Source: Marinobacter sp. SS5-14b (lineage in GTDB: Bacteria > Pseudomonadota > Gammaproteobacteria > Pseudomonadales > Oleiphilaceae). From it: a stretch of 64,000 nucleotides of DNA. Of this stretch, positions 40,281-49,198 are shown in pieces (within the stretch, counting starts at the first letter, position 1; every line of letters starts with the position of its first letter). Location: positions 372,001 through 436,000 of the forward strand of contig NZ_JASSVM010000001.1 of assembly GCF_030541005.1 (NCBI RefSeq), in the 5' to 3' direction. Position numbers and translations under genes: made by a program. The notes beneath the pieces were generated by a model. It saw only the letters and a program-made list of their open reading frames with translations. It did not search any database and had not been told where the DNA came from.

Positions 40281-41315
40281 TTAATCCTCGGGAGCGTCCA
40301 GATTTAACCACTGCTGAGACAGCCAGTAAAATCGGCCATCCCCGGCAGGGTGTGTGCAGTTGTAGCGGAACCTTCTGCCCGACAATGCTTTGGGGGCCTG
40401 AACGGTTACCGTGTTTCCAGTCGTTGTGAAGTCGATACGACCCAGCCCCGAGGCAAAGCAGGTCAGGCGATCCGGTGAAAGCTGGTCGCCCAGTGTAAAC
40501 TCCAGGATGGGCGGATTCCGGGTTACCACACCATCCGGAAGTTCGATGGCACTGACCGGAAACGCCTTGCTGAGGAGTTTGTCTTTCAGGCTGCCCAGTT
40601 GCCCATAGGCATTGGCCATTGGAAAACGGGGCAGCCGGGTGTGGTGAGAATAGCGCCCAATAGCGCCCGACTGTTGGCCGAAACCATACCAGCCTCTTTG
40701 TTCCAGCTTTTTCTCCACGCCTTCGTCGTACTCGCCATAAGGGTAAGCGAATAGAGGTTCGCTCGACCCCATCCGTTTTTTCAGCGCGGTGTGTGCATCG
40801 TCCAGACTGCGGTCCACCCGTTGGCTCCATGCTTGTTCCGATTCGCCTTTTTTTCTTGCCAGATGGGCATGATCAGAGCTGTGGTTGGCGATCGTTACCT
40901 GCTTGTTGTTGGCCAGCTCCTGTAACTGCTGCCAACTCATATACCCCCGCGCACCGACAGAGTTGGTGTTGACGAAGATTGTGTAGGGCATATCGTAGCG
41001 TTCGAGTACCGGGGCGGCGAAGCTGTAGACCGACTCGTAGGCGTCATCGAAGCTGATGGCTACCTGGTTGTCGGTGTTGTCTTCTGTGGAAAGGGCTTGC
41101 CGGGTGCCCTCTCCGAGGGGGATAACGTTCAGTCCAAGCTCGGAAATCATCTGAAGCTGTGCTTCGAACAGTGAACGGGAAGTGCTGGTTGCCTGAGGCG
41201 TGCTGTCATCAACGTGATGGTATTGCAGCACAACCAGGTCGGCGTGGGCCGCTGGCGCTGTAATCAGCAGGATGGATAAAGCCGATATGGACATCAGATT
41301 TCTGAAGTTCGTCAT
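40281..41315 (-). CDS. Exported polysaccharide deacetylase (CE4/NodB type)
   Basis: 344-residue protein with a signal peptide (ISALSILLITAPAAHA). The NodB domain (about 25-215) shows YHHV near 32, the catalytic/metal motif SFDD with Asp90-Asp91, and the metal motif H145-S-S-D-H149. An active-site RFP follows near residue 230. The C-terminal 110 residues form a separate domain with several Cys (LTCFASG, RYNCTHPAG). The family removes acetyl groups from polysaccharides such as PNAG or peptidoglycan; the substrate is unknown here. No pga genes are adjacent. It converges on the MalM-like gene with a 7-base gap. Confidence 0.85.
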   Translation of the reverse strand: MTNFRNLMSISALSILLITAPAAHADLVVLQYHHVDDSTPQATSTSRSLFEAQLQMISELGLNVIPLGEGTRQALSTEDNTDNQVAISFDDAYESVYSFAAPVLERYDMPYTIFVNTNSVGARGYMSWQQLQELANNKQVTIANHSSDHAHLARKKGESEQAWSQRVDRSLDDAHTALKKRMGSSEPLFAYPYGEYDEGVEKKLEQRGWYGFGQQSGAIGRYSHHTRLPRFPMANAYGQLGSLKDKLLSKAFPVSAIELPDGVVTRNPPILEFTLGDQLSPDRLTCFASGLGRIDFTTTGNTVTVQAPKALSGRRFRYNCTHPAGDGRFYWLSQQWLNLDAPED

Positions 41316-41356
41316 GACCAGGAGCTTCCGATTGACGGTTTGTTTAGAGCGGGTGT

Positions 41357-42013
41357 TTACGTGTAATGGGCCTTGAGTACGGCAAACGCTTCGTTAAGGT
41401 TCTGCACCTCTGCCGTGCTTCCACCGCGATCCGGATGGGCTTTCATGACCAGCTTCCGGAACCGTTGTTTGACGGCGGTAAAATGCGGAGGCAAAGCGTC
41501 AAAGCCCAGTGTGTCAGCGGCCGAAGAGGTCGCGACACTGTCCGGTTTCTGCCGGATGCTGCCGGCCCAGAAGTCGTCCATCATATCGCTGATGGCGGAA
41601 CCCGACATGAAGTACTGGGTCAGGTCCAGATAAAAAGCTCTGAGCTCATCCTCTCGGCCGGGCAGTGATTGACGCGCAGGGTCGTCAGTTCGAGTAAGGG
41701 TCAGCCGCATCGGGGACAGATCAATACCTTCACCCCCTGGCAGGAGCTGATCTCTGAGCCGGTAGAGTGTGTGGAATAGCAGAAAGTGAACCGGATAGAG
41801 TCGCTCGGTGTTCAGGAAGTCTACGGCGCCGATCAGACCCCACCGGTCGCTCTGCAGGGCCTTGATTAGCGCCAGCTCGCTGAGCCCGAGCGGGCCGGCA
41901 GACCGCAGTTCGTGTTCCACTGCGACCAGAAGGTGCTCGACCTGCTGTTCCAGCCACCGCAGCTGATGCGTGTCGGTGTCCGTTGGCTCGTGATTGTTCA
42001 GTGGTGTTGTCAT
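41357..42013 (-). CDS. DnaJ-related protein with C-terminal J domain
   Basis: 218-residue cytoplasmic protein. The N-terminal 120 residues (LGLSELALIKALQSDRWGLIG, then DELRAFYLDLTQYF) match the DNAJ_related family. The J domain is at the very C-terminus with HPD at 193-195 in MKAHPDRGGS. Such proteins should stimulate an Hsp70 through the HPD loop; the client is unknown. It lies between a deacetylase and a TetR gene on the same strand with short gaps, so cotranscription is possible. Confidence 0.88.
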   Translation of the reverse strand: MTTPLNNHEPTDTDTHQLRWLEQQVEHLLVAVEHELRSAGPLGLSELALIKALQSDRWGLIGAVDFLNTERLYPVHFLLFHTLYRLRDQLLPGGEGIDLSPMRLTLTRTDDPARQSLPGREDELRAFYLDLTQYFMSGSAISDMMDDFWAGSIRQKPDSVATSSAADTLGFDALPPHFTAVKQRFRKLVMKAHPDRGGSTAEVQNLNEAFAVLKAHYT

Positions 42014-42031
42014 GGCACCATGGTAAGCCAG

Positions 42032-42685
42032 TCAGCTTTTGCTTGAAAGTGACTCCAGGGCTGGCAGTCCGCCGAGGAACAGTGTGGTGGAAAAATCAGC
42101 GGCCTTCAGGGCCTCATCGTTCATGTCTGTCGGCGATTTGCGAGCTTTTCGGGCGACCAGCATGCTCATGTCGTAGGCCACGCCGAAAAAAGCGGCACAT
42201 AAGTAATCCGGATCGACTGCGGGCAACAGGCCCTTTGTCATGGCGGTGCGAACATCCTGTTCCAGCGAGAGCATCGTCAGCCCGAGCATGTCAGCGCCAA
42301 AAAGATTTCGGAGGGCGCGCTGATTCTGGTGGGCAAGCTCATAGACCACAGGATCCCTGGCCGTCGCGCTGTAGAGCGCATAATAGGCCGAGTGGATGAA
42401 CTCTCTGGTGGACAATGCCGAGCGGCGGTGTTCACTCATGTCATCGTTGAGCGCGGTCAGGAAGTCTGCCAGTAAGGCAGCAAAAATATCCTGCTTGCTC
42501 GAAAAATAGTTGTAGAAGGTGCCTGCGGCCAGTCCGGTACGGCGAACAATATCCCGGATGGTGGTGTTGTCGTAGCCGTGTTCCTGAAAGCAGTCTTTGG
42601 CCGCCTTGAGGATGGCTTTGCGGTTGCGAATGCGGTTGAGTGCGCGCTTACCGGTAGTTTCCTGGCTCAAATTCAACATATCCAT
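42032..42685 (-). CDS. TetR/AcrR family transcriptional regulator
   Basis: 217-residue regulator. The helix-turn-helix is at about 25-70: AILKAAKDCFQEHGYDNTTIRDIVRRTGLAAGTFYNYFSSKQDIF. The C-terminal ligand domain is unassigned. AGGA lies eight bases before the ATG. It is divergent from ttcA, with an 71-bp gap, and upstream of the DnaJ-related gene. Ligand and targets cannot be inferred from the sequence. Confidence 0.9.
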   Translation of the reverse strand: MDMLNLSQETTGKRALNRIRNRKAILKAAKDCFQEHGYDNTTIRDIVRRTGLAAGTFYNYFSSKQDIFAALLADFLTALNDDMSEHRRSALSTREFIHSAYYALYSATARDPVVYELAHQNQRALRNLFGADMLGLTMLSLEQDVRTAMTKGLLPAVDPDYLCAAFFGVAYDMSMLVARKARKSPTDMNDEALKAADFSTTLFLGGLPALESLSSKS

Positions 42686-42718
42686 GTTGCTATCCTGTCC
42701 CTCAATGTTTGTGGCGCG

Positions 42719-42724
42719 TATAAT
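42719..42724 (+). promoter_or_regulatory. Candidate -10 element for ttcA
   Basis: TATAAT followed by a GC-rich TGCGCGC stretch, 32 bp before ttcA. The -35 region (TGTCCC at 42696-42701) is poor. Confidence 0.4.
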
Positions 42725-42756
42725 TGCGCGCTCACTTACCCTGTGAGCTTAATTCG

Positions 42757-43668
42757 ATGTCCCAAGCAATGACCGCCAAGCCTGAACAGCTGACCGCTTC
42801 CGAGCAGGAGCGCCGCCAGAAACTGGAGCAGAACAAACTGCAGAAACGTCTGCGCCGAGAGGTGGGGCAGGCGATTGCCGAATTCTCGATGATTGAAGCC
42901 GGGGACAAGGTTATGTGCTGTCTGTCCGGTGGCAAAGACTCCTACGCGATGCTGGATATTCTGCTGAATTTGCAGAAAAGTGCGCCGGTAGATTTCGAGC
43001 TGATTGCCGTGAACCTTGATCAGAAGCAGCCGGGCTTCCCGGAAGAAATTCTTCCTGCCTACCTTGAGTCCCTCGGTATTGAGTATCACATCATCGAGAA
43101 GGACACCTACAGCATTGTTAAGGAAAAAGTGCCGGAAGGGAAGACTACCTGTGGATTGTGTTCCCGTCTGCGCAGAGGAATTCTCTACAACTTTGCGGAA
43201 GCTCACGGTGTGACAAAAATTGCCTTGGGCCATCACCGGGATGACCTGCTTGAAACCCTGTTCCTGAACATGTTCTATGGTGGCAAGTTGAAATCCATGC
43301 CGCCGGTTCTGCACAGTGACGATGGTCGGAATACGGTTATTCGCCCGCTGGCTTTTAGCCGAGAAAAAGACATTGCCCGTTATGCCGAACTCCGGGAATT
43401 CCCGATCATTCCATGCAATCTGTGCGGCTCCCAGGAAAATCTTCAGCGGCAGGTGATCAAAGACATGTTTCAGCACTGGGACAAACAACACCCCGGCCGC
43501 CTGGAAACCATGTTCCGTGCCTTGTGCAATGTCGAGCCGTCTCACCTTGCAGACCCCAACCTGTATGACTTTAAAGAAGGCAAGCGGTTGGGCGGAAAGC
43601 GCCAGGCGGTGGTGCAGAGTGTCGAGCCAGAGCAGAGTTTTGGCAGGTTGGATGTATTGAACCTCTGA
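42757..43668 (+). CDS. ttcA: tRNA 2-thiocytidine(32) synthetase
   Basis: Iron-sulfur enzyme that thiolates cytidine 32 in some tRNAs, using ATP. It has 303 residues from ATG 42757; an earlier start adds 11 unmatched residues. The PP-loop is SGGKDS at 57-62. The cluster ligands are Cys132 and Cys135 (CGLC) plus one Cys of the later CNLCG motif. The extended N-terminal basic helix [13 protein letters not shown] is typical. It ends four bases before the converging TauE/SafE-like gene. Confidence 0.95.
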   Translation: MSQAMTAKPEQLTASEQERRQKLEQNKLQKRLRREVGQAIAEFSMIEAGDKVMCCLSGGKDSYAMLDILLNLQKSAPVDFELIAVNLDQKQPGFPEEILPAYLESLGIEYHIIEKDTYSIVKEKVPEGKTTCGLCSRLRRGILYNFAEAHGVTKIALGHHRDDLLETLFLNMFYGGKLKSMPPVLHSDDGRNTVIRPLAFSREKDIARYAELREFPIIPCNLCGSQENLQRQVIKDMFQHWDKQHPGRLETMFRALCNVEPSHLADPNLYDFKEGKRLGGKRQAVVQSVEPEQSFGRLDVLNL

Positions 43669-43672
43669 GGCT

Positions 43673-44362
43673 TCAGGCGTGCAGCAGTGCCTGTAACGGC
43701 AGCGTCCACAGCCCGAACAGTATCAGCAACACACCACTGATTTTCCGGACGCTGCGGTTGCTCTTCAGGCCACGGATCCACTGGGCCGCATAGCCCGTCG
43801 CGAGCATCGAGGGCAGGGTGCCCAGGCCGAAGAAGAACATAGTCAGCGCAGCGCTGGGAACGGTTGGCTGAAGGGCAGCCCAGCCCAGGGTGCTATAAAC
43901 CAGCCCGCAGGGCAGCCAGCCCCAGAGCGCCCCGAGAGCCAAAGCCTGCCCCGCGTTATTGACCGGAAGAAAACGTTTGGTGAGTGGCGATAACGCTTGC
44001 CATACCGGTGCGCCAGCCCGCTCTACAAAGCGAATTCCCTGCCACCACTGTCCCATGGACAGTCCCATGAGGATGAGTAGCACACCAGCTACTGTCATTA
44101 ACAGCAAACCTGCCCACTGCCACTGGCCTGCAGCCCGGGTGCTAAGCAGCGCAATGATCGCCGCAATCAGCGCATAACTGCCGATACGCCCGAAATTGAA
44201 TGCCAGCAACAACAGTGTTTGCCGCAGCCTGAAGCCTCGGCCAACCGGCAGCGCCATCGATAAAGACGCACTGATGCCGCCGCACATGCCCAGGCAGTGA
44301 GTGCTGCCAAGCAGACCGATTAAAAACGCGCTCGAGTAGCTCAGATACAGTTCAGGTTGCAT
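43673..44362 (-). CDS. TauE/SafE (DsbD-like) membrane protein of the cco locus
   Basis: 229-residue protein with about six membrane segments. The N-terminus has GLLGSTHCLGMCGGI with Cys near 23 and 27, and a second Cys-Pro-like site, GWLPCGLVYST, lies near 150, as in DsbD-type cytochrome-biogenesis or sulfite-exporter families. Such genes commonly end cbb3 oxidase assembly operons and have been linked to copper or redox handling. It lies eight bases after ccoS, so it should be the last gene of ccoGHIS. The exact role is open. Confidence 0.82.
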   Translation of the reverse strand: MQPELYLSYSSAFLIGLLGSTHCLGMCGGISASLSMALPVGRGFRLRQTLLLLAFNFGRIGSYALIAAIIALLSTRAAGQWQWAGLLLMTVAGVLLILMGLSMGQWWQGIRFVERAGAPVWQALSPLTKRFLPVNNAGQALALGALWGWLPCGLVYSTLGWAALQPTVPSAALTMFFFGLGTLPSMLATGYAAQWIRGLKSNRSVRKISGVLLILFGLWTLPLQALLHA

Positions 44363-44370
44363 TCGGGCGA

Positions 44371-44604
44371 TCAGCGCTTGCTGTCCGGTTGGTTTTCATC
44401 TTCCTCGACGGGTTCGTTCCTGGCCTCGTATTGGTCGGGGCGGGCTTCCTTGGGGATCATGTCCTTGTCATCGTCGTACAGAATGCGGTGAGCAGGGCCC
44501 TCCAGATCGTCATATTGGCCGTTTTTGACGGCCCAGGAGAACAGAAGGATGCCCAAAGCCACCAGAATAAGCATCAGGGGAACCAGAAACAGGACGACTT
44601 GCAT
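44371..44604 (-). CDS. ccoS: cbb3-type oxidase assembly protein CcoS
   Basis: Small single-span membrane protein of 77 residues needed to load cofactors into cbb3 oxidase. It starts MQVVLFLVPLMLILVALGILLFSWAV, has one hydrophobic segment, then FSWAVKNGQYDDLEGPAHRIL, the family signature, and an acidic tail. GGAG lies six bases before ATG 44604; an upstream TTG in frame is unlikely. It is 39 bases downstream of ccoI. Confidence 0.93.
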   Translation of the reverse strand: MQVVLFLVPLMLILVALGILLFSWAVKNGQYDDLEGPAHRILYDDDKDMIPKEARPDQYEARNEPVEEDENQPDSKR

Positions 44605-44643
44605 TGCTGACTCCAATAAGAACGGTGGTTTGTCGGTACGGTA

Positions 44644-47073
44644 TCAGGCGGGTTCGGATGAGCCAATAGTGGTTGTTGACGATCTGCTCAGGCGCAGGGC
44701 ATTGAGTACCACAATCAGCGAGCTTGCCGACATGCCGATAGCCGCAAGCCAGGGCGCCACCAGGCCTGCTGCAGCCAGAGGCAGTGCGCACAGATTATAG
44801 CCGAACGCCCAAATCATGTTCTGACGGATAATTCGGCGGGTTTGCTGGCTGGTGTTCAATGCGGCAACGAGCTGGAATAGCTGCCCGTTCAACAGGACGG
44901 CATCGGCTTTCAATTGGGTCAGATCTGCGGCGGTTCCCATGGCAACCGAAATGCCCGCGCCTGCCATCGACGGCAGATCGTTCAACCCGTCGCCGACCAT
45001 CATGACCCGCTGCCCCTGACTGCGGAGTTCGTCCAGAACCTCCAGTTTGCGCTCTGGCGAGGCTTCGCCAATGGCCTGGGTAATGCCCAGTTGTTTGGCA
45101 ATCTGCTGCACATGCCCCGAGCGATCGCCACTGAGCAGAATGGTCTGAATGCCCATGCCTTGGAGTGCCTGGACGGCGTCCAGGGCGTCATCGCGGACCT
45201 GGTCGTCCAGCTGAAAGCTCGCGAGCCACTGATCCGCTGTGGCCAGCCAGATTTCCATGCCGGCGGTTGGCTCGCCCTCGGGTTCGCAGGCGCTGGTGTG
45301 CCCGGCAACGAAGGCCTTGTGCCCGATAAACACCGGCTGGCCATTGAATTGACCAGACAAGCCGCCACCAAGGTGATTGGTTACGTGGGTTATCGGCACC
45401 GACGGCATGCCATGGAAGACTTTGGCAATCGGGTGCTCTGACTGTTTTTCCAGCCCTGCGGCAATCTTCAGGCAGGTGGCTGCATCGAGGTTTCCGGAGA
45501 TCTGGTGGCCAGTGAGGCTGAGTTCGCCGCGGGTCAGGGTGCCGGTTTTATCGAACACCACCGTGTTGATGGTGTTCATGGATTCAAGGGTGTGGCCGCG
45601 GGTGGGCAGAAAACCGAGTTTTCTGAGCCGGACCGTCGCTGAGGTAATCGCTGTCGGGGTTGCCAGTGATAACGCACAGGGGCAAGTCACCACCAGCACC
45701 GACAGGGTAATATCAAACGCGTTGTCGGCGCCGGCGAGCCACCAGCCAATCCAAACCACCGGTGCCAGAATCAGCACCCGGCCGACAAACTTGCCGGCAA
45801 TCAGGTCCGCCATGCGGGCCACCGGTGGTTTTTCGGCCTGAACCCGGTCAAGCACTCGCAGAATGCCGGAAAGCCGTGTTTGAGCGCCGGCTCGGGTCAC
45901 GCTTATATCCAGCGGATTTTCCCCGTTGATGCTGCCAGCGTGAACGGTGTCTCCGGGGCCCCGTGTTTCGGGCAGATACTCACCGGTCAAGGCAGCTTCG
46001 TTAAGGGTGGATGCCCCGGAGACAATCTCGCCATCTGCCGGCAGGGTCTCGCCCGGACGAACTCGAATGATGTCGCCGGTACGTATCTGGTGAGCCGGTA
46101 CGATCTCGGCCTCACCGTCTGTCACCAGTGCCGCAACAGCCGGCTGAAAGCCCGCCAGAGCATTGCCGGTCAACCCCGCCCGGTAGCGCGCCTGTACTTC
46201 GATATAGCGGCCCAGCAACAGGAAAAAGGTAAACATACAGACCGATTCAAAATACACTTCTTCGCCGCCGAATACCGTTACCCAGGCGCTGGCGCCATAG
46301 GCCAGGCCGATGGCAATGGCCACAGGTACATCCATGGTCAAGTGCCGGGACTGGAGATCTCTACGGGCGTTGCGGAAAAACGGTCGGGCGCTATAGAGCA
46401 CCACGGGGGTGGCAACCAGCAGACCAAACCATCTGAAAAAGCTGACGAATTCTGTTGAAAGGTCGCTGATCAGTTCAAAGTACAACGGAAACGCCAGCAT
46501 CATGCTCTGGAAGGATCCGATGCCGGCTACCGCCAGACGAATCAGCATGGAGCGGTGCTCGGCCTTGAGGGCTTGCTCGGCGGCATCAGCCTGATAGGGG
46601 CGGGCGGTATACCCCAGTTCATGGATGGCAATCAGCAGGTCACTCAGCGAGGTCTGATCTGGCGACCAGATCAAGCGTGCGCGCTGGGTGGTGTGATTCA
46701 CGGTGAAGCTATGCACTCCCGGCTTCTGTTTCAGGTGGTTTTCAAGCAGCCAGATGCATGCGGCGCAGGTGATGCCGCCAATCAAGAGTTGTGCTTCCTG
46801 GCCGGCCTTGACCGGCGCGACAAACGATTGCTGAACCAGGGGATGGTCCAGCTCACGAATGCGAAGAAGTTCAGACGGAGTGAGTTCTCTGGGCGTGACA
46901 GCCGCCTTCGTGCGGATATCGTAAAAACCGGTCAGGCCTTCCTGGTGGATGGTCTGACATACGGCTTTGCAGCCCTGGCAGCAGAAGCGCCGTTGCTCGC
47001 CCTCGAGTTCCAGGGTAATCGGTGGGTCACCCTCCGCTGGTTCACCGCAGTGGAAGCAGTCCAGGGCGGTCAC
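44644..47073 (-). CDS. ccoI: Copper-translocating P-type ATPase of cbb3 assembly
   Basis: Exports Cu to the membrane or periplasm to metallate cbb3 oxidase. It has 809 residues. The N-terminal cysteine region is CFHCGEP and CCQGCKAVC, then one HMA domain with GGITCAACIW near 105, about eight membrane segments, the CPx motif VTCPCALSLATP, the phosphorylation site DKTGTLT, and the hinge VGDGLNDLPSMAGAG. The start is GTG 47073, overlapping the ccoH stop by four bases (GTGA), so translation is coupled. Confidence 0.94.
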   Translation of the reverse strand: MTALDCFHCGEPAEGDPPITLELEGEQRRFCCQGCKAVCQTIHQEGLTGFYDIRTKAAVTPRELTPSELLRIRELDHPLVQQSFVAPVKAGQEAQLLIGGITCAACIWLLENHLKQKPGVHSFTVNHTTQRARLIWSPDQTSLSDLLIAIHELGYTARPYQADAAEQALKAEHRSMLIRLAVAGIGSFQSMMLAFPLYFELISDLSTEFVSFFRWFGLLVATPVVLYSARPFFRNARRDLQSRHLTMDVPVAIAIGLAYGASAWVTVFGGEEVYFESVCMFTFFLLLGRYIEVQARYRAGLTGNALAGFQPAVAALVTDGEAEIVPAHQIRTGDIIRVRPGETLPADGEIVSGASTLNEAALTGEYLPETRGPGDTVHAGSINGENPLDISVTRAGAQTRLSGILRVLDRVQAEKPPVARMADLIAGKFVGRVLILAPVVWIGWWLAGADNAFDITLSVLVVTCPCALSLATPTAITSATVRLRKLGFLPTRGHTLESMNTINTVVFDKTGTLTRGELSLTGHQISGNLDAATCLKIAAGLEKQSEHPIAKVFHGMPSVPITHVTNHLGGGLSGQFNGQPVFIGHKAFVAGHTSACEPEGEPTAGMEIWLATADQWLASFQLDDQVRDDALDAVQALQGMGIQTILLSGDRSGHVQQIAKQLGITQAIGEASPERKLEVLDELRSQGQRVMMVGDGLNDLPSMAGAGISVAMGTAADLTQLKADAVLLNGQLFQLVAALNTSQQTRRIIRQNMIWAFGYNLCALPLAAAGLVAPWLAAIGMSASSLIVVLNALRLSRSSTTTIGSSEPA

Positions 47074-47585
47074 CCTTGCTCGGCACCCTTGGATTCGATA
47101 GCGATCGCATCCTCAGCCGGTAACCAGAGCTCGCCTTTAACACGCCAGTCGTTGTCTGGGCCCTGGAGATCGTAGTACCAGCGGCCGTCAAGGTCCTCGA
47201 GGATGTTTCCGGAATACTGGCCTGCCGCGATGCGCTGGAACTGCACAACCCGGTCCCGGTCATCCAGTGTCGGATGGTACAGGTTCAGAATGAGGTAGGG
47301 GAAGTCGGCAGGGCCGTCCCGGGTATCCAGAGTCAGCTGGGCTTTGCGCCCCACGAACTCCAGGCTGCCGGCAATCTGCATGTCTGCTGCTTTCTGGTCT
47401 CTGGCAATCGCCATGTTGATACCACGACCTTCCTTGGAGTAGTCGTCGCTGACCATGGAGTTGTCCAGGCTTGAGGAGACAATCAGTGTTGTCACGCCCC
47501 ACATAATGGCGGCCAGCGGGAAAATGGTCAGGAACCAGAACCAGGGCTGGCGGTACCAGGGAGATACAGCGGTGTTATCGGTCAT
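47070..47585 (-). CDS. ccoH: FixH/CcoH family cbb3 assembly protein
   Basis: 171-residue inner-membrane protein with one span (PWFWFLTIFPLAAIMWGVTTL, about 14-34) and a periplasmic domain holding the typical YSKEGRGINMAIARDQ. It stabilises CcoI/cbb3 assembly complexes. It lies between ccoG (48-base gap) and ccoI (4-base overlap). Confidence 0.92.
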   Translation of the reverse strand: MTDNTAVSPWYRQPWFWFLTIFPLAAIMWGVTTLIVSSSLDNSMVSDDYSKEGRGINMAIARDQKAADMQIAGSLEFVGRKAQLTLDTRDGPADFPYLILNLYHPTLDDRDRVVQFQRIAAGQYSGNILEDLDGRWYYDLQGPDNDWRVKGELWLPAEDAIAIESKGAEQG

Positions 47586-47633
47586 TGCTTTGCAGTCTCG
47601 AATTTTTGAGTGAATGTCCGGCTTGAGCCACGA

Positions 47634-49067
47634 TTACCGTGGCCTTGGACCGACAAACCGGCTTTCAGTTTCCAGCAACAGAGAAGGATCGGTTTGGGAC
47701 TCTGCGTGGAAACGGATTGTACTGTTGGATGACGACAGGGATTCCGGTGGTACATCAACCACTGTGGGCAGAGCCAGGTTTTCACCGCTGGTCACCGTCA
47801 CGTTGGTGGTTGTGAGGATACGGATGCCTTCCAGGCCCTCGACAGAAAGCTCGAAGGTTTGTGGCACTTCGGACATGTTCTGGATCTTCACAGTAAACGA
47901 GTTTTCTACCCGGCCTTCGCCATTGAAGTTGAACAGAGCGCCCCGGTCACGCAAGACGTCCATTTGGGCGGGTACGCGGGTCGCGATGATAAATACCACA
48001 GCGCCAATCATCAGGGCCAGTACGGCGCCATAGCCGAAGGTCCTCGGCCGCAAAAGCTTGGAGGTTTTGCCTTCCAACTCGTTCTCGGTGGTGTATCGAA
48101 TCAGGCCTCTGGGATAGTCCATTTTGTCCATGATCTCATCACAGGCGTCGATGCACAGCGCGCAGCCAATACATTCGTATTGCAGACCGTCGCGGATATC
48201 GATACCGGTGGGGCACACCTGAACACACTGCTCGCAGTCGATGCAGTCGCCCAGGCCCAGTTCGGTAGGGGCTACACCTTTCTTGCGGTTGCCCCGGGGC
48301 TCACCGCGATTCGGGTCGTACGATACAACGCGAGTGTTGGGGTCAAACATCACCGATTGGAAACGGGCGTATGGGCACATATACAGGCACACCTGCTCAC
48401 GCATCCAGCCGGCATTGAGGTAGGTCGCGACGGTGAAGAAGGCCACCCAGAAATAGGCCCAGCCATTGGCCTGAAGAGTGAACAGGTCAACAATCAGCTC
48501 GCGTATAGGGTAGAAGTAACCAACAAACGTGACCCCGGTGGCCAGTGCCACAAACAGCCAGAGGGCGTGTTTGATGGATTTTTTGGCCAGCTTTTCGGAG
48601 GAAGTGGGGCTCTTGTCCAGTTTCATTCGCTTGTTGCGGCTGCCTTCCACCTTTTCCTCTATCCACATGAAGATAAAGGTCCAGACCGTTTGCGGGCAGG
48701 TATAACCACACCAGACCCGGCCAAACAATGTCGTGATGAAGAACAGGCCGAATGCGGAGATGATCAGCATGGCCGACAGCAGGAAGAAATCTTTCGGGTA
48801 GAACGTCGCGCCGTACAGGTGGAATTCCCGCGCGGGCAGGTCAAAGTGGATCAGCGGCTGGCCATCGAGGGTGAGCCACGCGAACAGAAAGTACATGCCC
48901 ATCAGCGCCATCAGGCTGACGTTACGAATTTTCTGGAAAAATCCTTTGACCTCTTTCACATAGATCTTTTGCCGGCTGGCATACAGGTCCACAGTTTCGG
49001 TCTTGTTCTTTTTATCGGAAGGATCGGGGGTCGGGTCAACCTGTTTAACAGGAATCTCATTGCTCAT
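47634..49067 (-). CDS. ccoG: Cytochrome c oxidase accessory protein CcoG, two 4Fe-4S clusters
   Basis: Membrane iron-sulfur protein (RdxA/FixG family) of 477 residues that handles Cu(II) reduction for cbb3 oxidase. Several membrane spans come first, with GYTCPQTVWTFIFMW near 125. The ferredoxin-like part (about 268-310) has CIDCEQCVQVCPTG and CIGCALCIDACDE. An Ig-like C-terminal domain follows. GGGAGG five bases before ATG 49067 fixes the start, against a 21-residue longer form. It opens the ccoGHIS operon after the ccoP terminator. Confidence 0.95.
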   Translation of the reverse strand: MSNEIPVKQVDPTPDPSDKKNKTETVDLYASRQKIYVKEVKGFFQKIRNVSLMALMGMYFLFAWLTLDGQPLIHFDLPAREFHLYGATFYPKDFFLLSAMLIISAFGLFFITTLFGRVWCGYTCPQTVWTFIFMWIEEKVEGSRNKRMKLDKSPTSSEKLAKKSIKHALWLFVALATGVTFVGYFYPIRELIVDLFTLQANGWAYFWVAFFTVATYLNAGWMREQVCLYMCPYARFQSVMFDPNTRVVSYDPNRGEPRGNRKKGVAPTELGLGDCIDCEQCVQVCPTGIDIRDGLQYECIGCALCIDACDEIMDKMDYPRGLIRYTTENELEGKTSKLLRPRTFGYGAVLALMIGAVVFIIATRVPAQMDVLRDRGALFNFNGEGRVENSFTVKIQNMSEVPQTFELSVEGLEGIRILTTTNVTVTSGENLALPTVVDVPPESLSSSNSTIRFHAESQTDPSLLLETESRFVGPRPR

Positions 49068-49162
49068 GGGTACCTCCCGGTAAATGATAAAGCTGGGGGC
49101 GGGCCTCGGAGGGTCTGCAGATCTTTTCAAGCCTGTACCCGCGCACGGCAGATACAGGGTTG

Positions 49163-49194
49163 AAAAGACCGGGCCGGGTTACCCCGGCCGGGTC
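49163..49194 (-). terminator. Terminator between ccoP and ccoG
   Basis: On the minus strand GACC/GGTC and CGGCCGGG/CCCGGCC arms around GTAA form a strong GC hairpin followed by TTTT. It separates oxidase subunit genes from assembly genes. Confidence 0.8.
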
Positions 49195-49198
49195 TGAC

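Noticed and set aside
47859..49163. Plus-strand 434-codon open frame opposite ccoG
   Set aside because: Shadow of CcoG, whose iron-sulfur motifs and start site are clear.
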